Below are positions 28,217-34,398 of a DNA stretch of 57,926 bases, piece by piece. The stretch comes from Chelativorans sp. GTDB taxonomy: Bacteria > Pseudomonadota > Alphaproteobacteria > Rhizobiales > Rhizobiaceae. Made by a program: the position numbers and the translations under genes. Below the pieces are notes generated by a model that was not told the DNA's origin, searched no databases, and saw only the letters and a list, made by a program, of their open reading frames with translations. Location: assembly GCF_031180965.1 (NCBI RefSeq), contig NZ_JAPSLH010000028.1:1-57926 (forward strand), written 5' to 3'. Each line of letters opens with the position of its first letter. Positions within the stretch are counted from its first letter, which is position 1.

Positions 28217-28411
28217 ATGACACCATTCCATCTTGTCTTCTCAGCAGTCCTGGTAGTGACGCTGGTAAGCGGTGCCGCTGCGACGGCGCTCGCTCTTACG
28301 CGTAACGGCAGAAGTGCCACTCAGAGGAGGGTGATCGAGCGGCTCTCACATATTGCTTTCCTGGGAGCCAGTGCAATTATTGCGCTGCTGAGCAAATTCG
28401 GAGAGAGCTAA
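28217..28411 (+). CDS. Small two-helix membrane protein
   Basis: A 64-residue protein of unknown function. ATG 28217 has a strong GGAGG site eight bases upstream. Two hydrophobic segments (about 5-27 and 45-59) flank a basic loop (RNGRSATQRRV), so it should sit in the inner membrane with the loop in the cytoplasm. Its last base overlaps the start of the nuclease gene (TAATG), so the two are translated together. A holin-like or nuclease-accessory role is possible but is only inferred from size and context. Confidence 0.6.
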   Translation: MTPFHLVFSAVLVVTLVSGAAATALALTRNGRSATQRRVIERLSHIAFLGASAIIALLSKFGES

Positions 28412-28785
28412 TGTTCACCCTCGCCGCCACCACCGTCATCACCTGCTTGCACCTGGGTACGGTGGACGGCGACACGTTCAAATGCAACGGCGAGAACATG
28501 CGGCTACTCGGCCCCGGTCAGCCGAACAAGTCGGGAATCGACACGCCGGAGATTGGGAACGCGAAGTGCCAGGCCGAGCGCTTCCTCGGCGAGCAGGCGA
28601 AGCGCCGGCTGGACGAGCTGCTGCGCGAAGACGTGACGATCGAGGACAGCGGAGTTCGCGACCGCTACCGCCGGCCGCTGGTGTGGGTCAGGATGCCGAA
28701 TGGCGAGGACGTGGGCGAGGTGCTGCTGCGCGAGGGGTATGCCCTCCCCTGGCGGCCCGGCAAGCGCGTGAGCTGGTGTGGGTAA
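28411..28785 (+). CDS. Staphylococcal-nuclease-like (thermonuclease) protein
   Basis: A 124-residue SNase-fold protein (PF00565). It hydrolyses DNA/RNA phosphodiesters with calcium in characterised relatives. Catalytic features are visible: Asp in VDGDTF, Arg in NMRLLG, Asp/Glu in IDTPE and a later Arg in DRYRRPLVWV. The N-terminus is short and only weakly hydrophobic, so export is uncertain. The C-terminus ends GKRVSWCG, close to the usual end of the fold. Such small nucleases are common on rhizobial plasmids and islands. Coupled to the upstream small membrane protein. Confidence 0.85.
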   Translation: MFTLAATTVITCLHLGTVDGDTFKCNGENMRLLGPGQPNKSGIDTPEIGNAKCQAERFLGEQAKRRLDELLREDVTIEDSGVRDRYRRPLVWVRMPNGEDVGEVLLREGYALPWRPGKRVSWCG

Positions 28786-28924
28786 CCAAAGGGCCGCTCG
28801 TGCTTGTGTAGTACAAATCTTGCCTGGCAGCGTAAACTTTGTGTAACTTGCCGACATGGGAGGCAGAGAGAGCGCACCTTGGCACTCTCTACAGGTGGGT
28901 GGGGGGCTGGCCAAAATCAGGCGG

Positions 28925-29266
28925 CTAGGAACTATCCTGATCCGGACGGTGCGGCGGGGCGATCCCCTTGGCCCTTGCTTTGGTCTGCTCGGATGCGCCG
29001 TTCCTAGTCTGGCCCAGTTCAAGATAGACTTTCGCCCAGAAGCGGGCCTTCTCCCCGTCATCGGCTCGCTCGCGGCAAAGTGCCCGCTTAAGGGCTTCGG
29101 ATTTAGCACGACGTTTGTACGCCGCAATGAGGGCCTCGGCGACATCCTGAATGAGATCCGACTGCCTCAAACAATTGGATTCCTTTTGGGTCGGAATAGG
29201 GAACAGGCGATGCACTCGCCCTTCTGCCTGTCCTCCAGCGCCTTCGCGGCGTCCCCTTCTTCGCAT
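28925..29266 (-). CDS. Hypothetical helical protein
   Basis: Unrecognised, 113 residues. The central part (DLIQDVAEALIAAYKRRAKSEALKRALC and the following charged helix ending ARFWAKVYLELGQ) reads like real helical protein, whereas overlapping frames do not. No signal peptide or membrane segment. The N-terminal 25 residues are low in information, so the true start may lie further in. It diverges from luxR, with 26 bases between the starts. Confidence 0.5.
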   Translation of the reverse strand: MRRRGRREGAGGQAEGRVHRLFPIPTQKESNCLRQSDLIQDVAEALIAAYKRRAKSEALKRALCRERADDGEKARFWAKVYLELGQTRNGASEQTKARAKGIAPPHRPDQDSS

Positions 29267-29292
29267 TTCAGCTCACGTCATGGAGTGTACGG

Positions 29293-30024
29293 ATGAACTC
29301 CGAAGCAGGGTCACTTGGTGACCTCGATGCGTCAATCTTCGATACGGTCAAAGCCGCACGAGATGTGGAGGCTGCTGTCGAAATCGTCAGAGATGGGTAT
29401 CAGCTTTCTCATGCTACCTTTCACCTTGGTCACACCCCGATCGAACCGATCGATGCGCCGTATGTAAAATCCACTTATCCCCCTGAATGGTTGGGGCGCT
29501 ACCTCGTTAAACGCTACTTTCTCGTCGATCCTGTCGCAAAGGCGGGGTTCGAGATGGTTCGACCCTTTTACTGGCATGAGCTCGATATAAAGCCTGAGGC
29601 CGCGGAGCTGATGGTCGACGCCGAAAAACACGGAATTGGATCCCAGGGATATTCCATTCCAGTGCTGGATAAGGACAACCGGCGTTCTTTGTTCACGGTC
29701 ACCTCCAACGCCGGAAGGCGCGAGTGGGACGCATTTGTGTCCGCCCACCAGGCTGCGCTCGCGGAGATCGCGTTCTTCATTCATACCCGTGCGCTAGCGG
29801 AGCTGTATGGCACTGAACGCCCCTTTCCCCATTTGAGCGAACGTGAGATCGAGTGCCTTGCGTTGACGGCCCAGGGTAAAGATTCGAAGGACATCGCTGC
29901 TATCCTCGATCTGTCGGAAAACACCACGAAGGCTTACCTGAAAACCGTGCGGATTAAGCTTCAGTGCTCCACGATGGCCCAAGCCGTCGCCAAAGCTATA
30001 CACCACCGGATCATAAGCCGTTAA
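29293..30024 (+). CDS. LuxR-family quorum-sensing regulator
   Basis: Binds an acyl-homoserine lactone and controls transcription. Of its 243 residues, about 15-165 form the autoinducer-binding domain with conserved Tyr/Trp/Asp positions (YPPEWLGRYLVKRYFLVDPVAKAG, then RPFYWHEL). Residues 180-240 form the GerE-type helix-turn-helix (LSEREIECLALTAQGKDSKDIAAILD). GGAG lies about seven bases before ATG 29293. The adjacent luxI gene follows 191 bases later on the same strand, with palindromes between, fitting a self-contained circuit. Whether it activates or represses luxI cannot be told. Its position on an integrase-bearing island suggests control of island functions such as transfer. Confidence 0.92.
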   Translation: MNSEAGSLGDLDASIFDTVKAARDVEAAVEIVRDGYQLSHATFHLGHTPIEPIDAPYVKSTYPPEWLGRYLVKRYFLVDPVAKAGFEMVRPFYWHELDIKPEAAELMVDAEKHGIGSQGYSIPVLDKDNRRSLFTVTSNAGRREWDAFVSAHQAALAEIAFFIHTRALAELYGTERPFPHLSEREIECLALTAQGKDSKDIAAILDLSENTTKAYLKTVRIKLQCSTMAQAVAKAIHHRIISR

Positions 30025-30042
30025 TACCCCCGATCGGGGGTA
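30025..30042. promoter_or_regulatory. Perfect 18-base palindrome, lux-box candidate
   Basis: TACCCCCGATCGGGGGTA begins on the base after the luxR stop. Its length and symmetry match LuxR-type operators. No T-run follows, so it is unlikely to be an intrinsic terminator. It lies about 170 bases upstream of luxI. Confidence 0.6.
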
Positions 30043-30081
30043 CCCAGTGAGGTATACGCAATAGCGGGTACTCGGCAGCAG

Positions 30082-30097
30082 GTACCCTCTTGGGTAC
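30082..30097. promoter_or_regulatory. Second inverted repeat upstream of luxI
   Basis: GTACCC TCTT GGGTAC is a perfect six-base inverted repeat with a four-base spacer. The GGGTAC half-site also occurs at 30066-30071 and, joined to the 18-base palindrome, at 30038-30043. Repeated half-sites suggest cooperative binding by the LuxR protein or another dimer. Confidence 0.5.
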
Positions 30098-30215
30098 ATG
30101 TCTTCTTGTATGCTCCATCGAGCGAACCAGAAAAGGTGCACCCTTTTGGGGCGATTTTCTTTTCTGGCAAATGGCATCAATCTCCATCCCGTCCCGTTAA
30201 CCGATGGAGATGAGA

Positions 30216-30857
30216 ATGTTCATCAGTATAGACAGGCCGGAATACCAGAACCATGCGCACCTCATGCGGGAGATGTTCATCCTCAGGAAGAGGGTATTCC
30301 ACGATATGCTTCGCTGGGACGTTCAAGTGGAGGGGGACATCGAGCGGGACCGCTATGATGACCTTGGCCCGTCCTATCTTGTCTGGTGCGATCCGGGCGC
30401 TACGACGATCTACGCCTCGCTAAGGATGCTGCCGACCACCGGCCCCACTCTCCTCTTCGACGTATTTCATCAGACGGCCCCAAACATCGCAACCCTCTCC
30501 GCTCCCAGCATCTGGGAGGCGACCAGATCGTGTGTTCACGCCGAGAACCTGGCACGCGATTTCCCACACATTTCGCAGGGAAAAGCTTTCGGTTTGCTCA
30601 TGCTGGCCATGGTCGAGTGGAGCGTGCGGTATGGGATTGACACGGTGATCGGCAATTACGAGCCGCGTGTCAGCCGGCTCTATGATCGTGCCGGCATGCT
30701 GTTTGACGAGCTCGGCCGAGCCGACGGCTTTGGTGAGCACCCTGTCTGCTGCGGCGCCTTTGAAATGTCCGAGCGTGTCCTGCAGCGGATGCGTGCAAAG
30801 CAGGGCGTTGCGGCGTCGGTATTTCACGCGGGCGGCAACGCACTTAGGGCGGCGTGA
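30216..30857 (+). CDS. Acyl-homoserine-lactone synthase (LuxI family)
   Basis: Makes the quorum-sensing signal from S-adenosylmethionine and an acyl carrier-bound fatty acid. Conserved LuxI positions are present in order: LRKRVFHDMLRWDV (Arg, Phe, Trp), DRYDDLGPSYLV (Asp pair), SLRMLPTTGP (Arg) and WEATRSCVH (Glu, Arg). A later segment reads YEPRVSRLYDRAG. ATG 30216 has GGAG six bases upstream; in-frame ATGs at 30204 and 30210 are alternatives. At 213 residues it is a normal length. It is followed on the same strand by two small unknown genes, which may belong to the same quorum-controlled transcript. The acyl chain made cannot be inferred. Confidence 0.93.
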   Translation: MFISIDRPEYQNHAHLMREMFILRKRVFHDMLRWDVQVEGDIERDRYDDLGPSYLVWCDPGATTIYASLRMLPTTGPTLLFDVFHQTAPNIATLSAPSIWEATRSCVHAENLARDFPHISQGKAFGLLMLAMVEWSVRYGIDTVIGNYEPRVSRLYDRAGMLFDELGRADGFGEHPVCCGAFEMSERVLQRMRAKQGVAASVFHAGGNALRAA

Positions 30858-30902
30858 CCGCGCCCTGCTGCCAAGCCGGCGCGAGACGAGGAGTTATCGT
30901 AC

Positions 30903-31151
30903 ATGCGTTCACATGAAGCGAGCACAGCACCTGTGCGCATTGAGGGCGCGAGTGAGCTTCCAGTTCGAGTGTTGGTCGCGATGCACCTTCGCGAAGCAGC
31001 GCGCCTCGCCCCGCTCCTGGAGCGAGAGGTTAACGTCAACTACCTCTCATACTTCATCGATATGGCGGCCGAGGTCGTGGAGGGGCCCATTTCCTCAGTT
31101 TGCGAAAACGGCAACCATCGAGAGGGAGGCCGGTCCGATGTCGGGCGTTGA
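30903..31151 (+). CDS. Hypothetical protein downstream of luxI
   Basis: Unrecognised, 82 residues. ATG 30903 follows GAGGAG. The first 60 residues are amphipathic and helical (ELPVRVLVAMHLREAARLAPLLEREVNVNYLSYFIDMAAEVV); the tail is poorer. No signal peptide. It lies 45 bases after luxI and overlaps the next start by 14 bases, so the three are probably one operon. Confidence 0.5.
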   Translation: MRSHEASTAPVRIEGASELPVRVLVAMHLREAARLAPLLEREVNVNYLSYFIDMAAEVVEGPISSVCENGNHREGGRSDVGR

Positions 31152-31503
31152 GGAGCCGATCATGGTGAGATACCGGGATAGCAAGGAAACGCCGCCGGTG
31201 GAACGAGGAGACCTCGAGACGTTCATCCTGGCGGTCAGGAAGAAAGATGGGCGCATCGCCGCTTTTCCAGCTGACTACCTCAACGACTTTCCGCTGTGGG
31301 TGGGGGAGCCGGAGTTACCAGCGCGAAGAGGTCGATTTCGGGTGCTGGCAAAGGCGGAGGGTACCAATGCCACGGGATGGTTCGACCATCTTCCCGACGA
31401 CGCTAACGACGCGATAATTTCGCCGATGACGCTCGCGCCCGGCGACGAACTTCTGGGATGGGTCCCGGTCGCCGAACTGACACCCACAGCAAAAATTCGC
31501 TGA
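31138..31503 (+). CDS. Hypothetical protein
   Basis: Unrecognised, 121 residues. ATG 31138 follows GGGAGG. It reads as a compact soluble protein with beta-rich C-terminal half (FRVLAKAEG, ITLAPGDELLGWVPVAEL). No membrane segment. Overlaps the end of the preceding small gene, placing it in the probable luxI operon. Confidence 0.55.
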   Translation: MSGVEEPIMVRYRDSKETPPVERGDLETFILAVRKKDGRIAAFPADYLNDFPLWVGEPELPARRGRFRVLAKAEGTNATGWFDHLPDDANDAIISPMTLAPGDELLGWVPVAELTPTAKIR

Positions 31504-31704
31504 CCTCGAAGCATAGGAAGGTCGCTGGACGGGCACGCCATCTGCCGTCCAGCGTGCCTCCCCCGATGTGCCGATGTGGGCGGCCCAAGCTGGCTCGTCG
31601 CTCCAGATAGCTCGGCGATAGGTGCGTCAGCTGGTGCGATTGACCCGCGGAACAAAACAAGAATACATCCCTTTCATTGCGGCGCCCAAAAACACGAGAA
31701 CCAC

Positions 31705-31968
31705 CATGCGCCGCTACATCATCCGCACCCTTCAGGATTTGGTCGACCATGAAATGCAGCTCACGGCCCATTGTGGCTCTGCGTTCTGCGGCCACCACAG
31801 GTTCTGGACCTCAAGGAGATGATCGCCACCTTCGGGCCAGACTATTCCTGTGTCGGTGACGACAGGCTCAGGAAAGCGATCCGTTGTGAGCGGTGCGGCC
31901 ACAAGGGCGGATCAGTCACAGTTTCCGCTGCCAGAAAAACACAGCACGTAGCTAGAGGGGAGAAGGAT
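31705..31968 (+). pseudogene. Cys/His-rich putative zinc protein, frameshifted
   Basis: From ATG 31705 the frame reads MRRYIIRTLQDLVDHEMQL followed by HCGSAFCGHH, an opening seen in small rhizobial zinc-binding proteins of unknown function. Near 31795-31800 the family-like continuation (QVLDLKEMIATFGPDYSC, then RCERCGHKGGSV) moves to another frame, so one indel splits it. The two Cys pairs would form one zinc site. It may be a pseudogene or a sequencing error. The second frame runs without a stop into the next gene, which has its own ribosome-binding site. Confidence 0.55.
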
Positions 31969-32217
31969 ATGCCCCTACGGCCGCCGCGGCAGGACTGGCC
32001 TGCTTCCGTCTATTCGGTTGACGAGAATTTCGAGATTGTCGAGGAACTGGCCCAGTGCGCCAATTTCGGCATAGGATACGTCGCCTACAAGAAGGCGCTC
32101 CAAATGCGCTCCTATTCGATCGTTCAACTTTGCGAGAAAGGGCGAATCGTCTGGACGGCAAAGACCGGAGGGATGGACCCGGAGACCGGCAAGGTAACAA
32201 TTTTGTGGGAGAAGTGA
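31969..32217 (+). CDS. Hypothetical protein
   Basis: Unrecognised, 82 residues. ATG 31969 follows AGGGGAGAAGG, a strong site, which favours a separate gene rather than a fusion with the broken zinc protein in the same frame. Soluble, with segments VYSVDENFEIVEELAQCANFG and YSIVQLCEKGRIVW. It ends three bases before the SRAP gene and is probably co-translated with it. Confidence 0.6.
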   Translation: MPLRPPRQDWPASVYSVDENFEIVEELAQCANFGIGYVAYKKALQMRSYSIVQLCEKGRIVWTAKTGGMDPETGKVTILWEK

Positions 32218-32220
32218 CAT

Positions 32221-32901
32221 TTGTGCGGCCGTTTCACCCGATACCTCACCTGGTCCGAGATCCACCGGCTTTACCGGCTGACTCTGGACTGGGAAAAGCA
32301 GCGCAATGACGAGCCGAATTACAACGTCTGCCCAACGGATGAGGTGCCCTTCGTCACTGTCGGCGAGAACGGCGCGCATAGGCTGCACCTAGGGCGCTGG
32401 TGGCTGGTGCCAGGGTGGGCGAAGGAGATGCCCAAGGCAGCCATGTTCAATGCGCGGATCGAGACGGCCGACAGCTCCGGCGCCTTCAAGGATGCATGGA
32501 GGACGACGCGCTGTCTGATCCCAGCGGATGGCTTCTACGAGTGGACCAAGAACCCGGATGACGACGGTCGAGACCCCTGGCACATTCACCTGCCAGAACA
32601 TCAGCCGTTCAGCTTCGCCGGCCTCTGGGCGCACAACAAGAAGCTGGACGTGACGAGCTGCACGATCATCACCATGCCGGCGACGGAGCCGATCTCCCAA
32701 CTGCATGACCGTCAGCCGGCCATTCTGGATCCGGCCGCTTACGATGAATGGCTCGACCCTTCGACGCCCGGCGACAAGCTCAAGCCGCTTCTCTTCGAGA
32801 GAACCATAGATTCTCAGCTTCAGTTCTACCGCGTTGGCCGCGAGGTGAACTCGAACAAGGCGAAGGGCCCAAAATGCATAGAGCCGGTCAATCCACTCTA
32901 G
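32221..32901 (+). CDS. SRAP domain protein (YedK/HMCES family)
   Basis: Shields abasic sites in single-stranded DNA by forming a thiazolidine crosslink through Cys2. The 226-residue protein starts at TTG 32221, preceded by GGGAGAAG, and begins M-CGRFTRY, leaving the catalytic Cys at position 2 after Met removal. Other conserved parts are NYNVCPTDEVPFV, WWLVPGWAKE, FNARIETA, RCLIPADGFYEW (Glu) and LHDRQPAIL (active-site His). It is complete. SRAP genes are frequent on phages and islands as well as in chromosomes, and this copy lies among island genes, where it may protect single-stranded DNA during transfer or repair. Confidence 0.93.
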   Translation: MCGRFTRYLTWSEIHRLYRLTLDWEKQRNDEPNYNVCPTDEVPFVTVGENGAHRLHLGRWWLVPGWAKEMPKAAMFNARIETADSSGAFKDAWRTTRCLIPADGFYEWTKNPDDDGRDPWHIHLPEHQPFSFAGLWAHNKKLDVTSCTIITMPATEPISQLHDRQPAILDPAAYDEWLDPSTPGDKLKPLLFERTIDSQLQFYRVGREVNSNKAKGPKCIEPVNPL

Positions 32902-32915
32902 AGACAGAGGCGAAC

Positions 32916-33395
32916 ATGTATGCGCTTACGCTGAAGGTTGAGGGGGCGAGTGATGAGGACATCAGGAGAGGCCTGGATGCAGCCGGAGCCGTCTTCGAGG
33001 AGGCGGGAGTGCATCCCGCAGAAGCATCCGAAGGGTTCTTCGCGATGGAAGGCTGGGACATAGGCGGCTTTAAAGGCGACCTCGACGAGGAAGCCAGCCG
33101 GAATGCGGATATTTGGCTCAAAGCGCAGGAAGCCGCAGTGAAAGCGTGCTGCGAAGGCTGGGATGAAAGTAGAAAGCCGGTGTCCGGCGATCTAGAGCTG
33201 ATCGACACCGAGCGCTACGAAAAGCGCAGAGCCGATGACGGCTCATGGATGGTCTATAACACCTTCACCGGCAAACCGGCGCAAGCCGTGGGCGGCGGTC
33301 CCCTTCTTGGCCTGAATGAGGAAGAAGCCGACGAGTTGCTGAGCTTGATCGATGAAGGCATGATCGAGCTGGAGCCAAGGCCAGATAGCCGTTGA
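32916..33395 (+). CDS. Hypothetical acidic protein
   Basis: Unrecognised, 159 residues, rich in Asp/Glu. ATG 32916 follows AGAGG. It opens MYALTLKVEGASDEDIRRGLDAA, an N-terminus seen in unannotated rhizobial proteins. No signal peptide or membrane segment. It starts 14 bases after the SRAP gene and is likely in the same transcript. Confidence 0.6.
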   Translation: MYALTLKVEGASDEDIRRGLDAAGAVFEEAGVHPAEASEGFFAMEGWDIGGFKGDLDEEASRNADIWLKAQEAAVKACCEGWDESRKPVSGDLELIDTERYEKRRADDGSWMVYNTFTGKPAQAVGGGPLLGLNEEEADELLSLIDEGMIELEPRPDSR

Positions 33396-33444
33396 CAACA
33401 ACCGACAACTGAATCGACTGGGGGTTAGTGGGGGAGGAAAATCG

Positions 33445-33597
33445 ATGACCCAAGACGAGCCCGCGATCAGGGAATTTGAAGCCCTCAAGGGCAAAAAGTG
33501 GGAGGACGCCACGGATGAGGAGAAGAAGGACTGGCTGGCTGCGTTAGCTGAGCTCGCCCAAATAATAAATGCGCCGTGGCCGGAGCTGGAGCAGTAA
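33445..33597 (+). CDS. Short acidic helical protein (50 aa)
   Basis: A small gene with a textbook GGGGGAGG site eight bases before ATG 33445. The product, starting MTQDEPAIREFEALKGKKWE, is acidic and helical and ends PWPELEQ. It has no recognisable domain. It continues the plus-strand run of small island genes and faces the convergent DUF6894-like gene. Confidence 0.5.
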   Translation: MTQDEPAIREFEALKGKKWEDATDEEKKDWLAALAELAQIINAPWPELEQ

Positions 33598-33667
33598 CGG
33601 GGCGGCAATGCAACACCATGAGAGCGAAAAGCAGCTACGGATGCTCTGCCGCGCCGTAGCGGCAATC

Positions 33668-33898
33668 TCAGCGCATCGGCTTCGCACCAAAGGAGAGGGC
33701 GAAGATCGGCCCCTCCTCGTCGGCGACTTCCATCCGCCATTCGGAGTCGAAGGGTAGCCCTTCCATATCACGGATCAGCTCGCCAAAAGTCCTCGTGGCC
33801 TCTTTCATGGCGGCTTCCGCATCCGGCAAATGAACGTCTTCGATCGCGTCGTGAGGAAGGACCTCATCTGGTTTGAGGCGAAAATTGTAGTACGGCAT
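33668..33898 (-). CDS. DUF6894-like small protein
   Basis: A 76-residue protein. It opens MPYYNFRLKP, then D-VHLPDAEAAMKEATRTFGELI, the pattern of the DUF6894 family common in Rhizobiales (aromatic beta strand, then a helix after the LPD-like turn). Function unknown. Soluble, no Cys. It lies just downstream of another small gene on the same strand. Confidence 0.65.
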   Translation of the reverse strand: MPYYNFRLKPDEVLPHDAIEDVHLPDAEAAMKEATRTFGELIRDMEGLPFDSEWRMEVADEEGPIFALSFGAKPMR

Positions 33899-33907
33899 TG
33901 TGGGCGT

Positions 33908-34081
33908 CTACTCGTCTAAGCTGCGAAGCTCTTCTTCAAGCGTTTCACGAACGTCTTCGCGAGTGGCATTTGCTTCAGGATGCGCCTCCAGCAGTTCGTC
34001 CGCCTTTGCCCCAGTATCGAGACCGGGATCTGCGCTGGCAACAGTGTCAGCTATATCGATGGCCAAAGGTAACGTAGGCAT
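33908..34081 (-). CDS. Hypothetical acidic protein (57 aa)
   Basis: ATG 34081 is preceded by GGAG at about eight bases. The product is acidic and helical (DTGAKADELLEAHPEANATREDVRETLEEELRSL) and has no recognised domain. Ten bases separate it from the next minus-strand gene, so they are likely co-transcribed. Confidence 0.5.
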   Translation of the reverse strand: MPTLPLAIDIADTVASADPGLDTGAKADELLEAHPEANATREDVRETLEEELRSLDE

Positions 34082-34210
34082 AGCCTGATCTCCAACATTG
34101 CTCCGCGTGCTTTCATGCCGAACAATGCTGGCTGGAGCGCGTTCCGGGCTGCGAAGCCGATGGGTTGTCAGGAAAAATACCAAGCGGTTACAGAGTTGAG
34201 CGACGGTTCT

Positions 34211-34240
34211 AAAAAACCCCGCGGCTCGTCGGCCACGGGG
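34211..34240 (-). terminator. Intrinsic terminator (minus strand)
   Basis: On the minus strand a nine-pair GC-rich stem (CCCCGTGGC with GCCGCGGGG) and a six-base loop are followed by six T. It is the second terminator in tandem downstream of the 870-residue autotransporter. Apart from the two terminators, nothing gene-like is seen between 34082 and 34398. Confidence 0.75.
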
Positions 34241-34333
34241 CTTGCTAGCGACTGGAGTGACCGGCAGGCTTAACGGCCACGGAAATCAAGTGGTTAAAAA
34301 ATCACACACCGCTCCGAAGTTCCGCCCAGGCGC

Positions 34334-34365
34334 AAAAAACCCCGCCAGCCTTTCGGCCAGCGGGG
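34334..34365 (-). terminator. Intrinsic terminator of the 870-residue autotransporter
   Basis: On the minus strand an 11-pair stem with a GAAA loop is followed by six T, about 35 bases past the stop. The hairpin and the bases between it and the stop closely match those after the autotransporter ending at 40058, so the duplicated segment extends beyond the coding region. Confidence 0.85.
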
Positions 34366-34398
34366 CATGGGGGCGGTCACAATGGGGTAATGACGCGC

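Noticed and set aside
28856-29296. A 146-codon plus-strand frame before luxR
   Set aside because: Overlaps a better-looking minus-strand helical protein and reads as a shadow of it.
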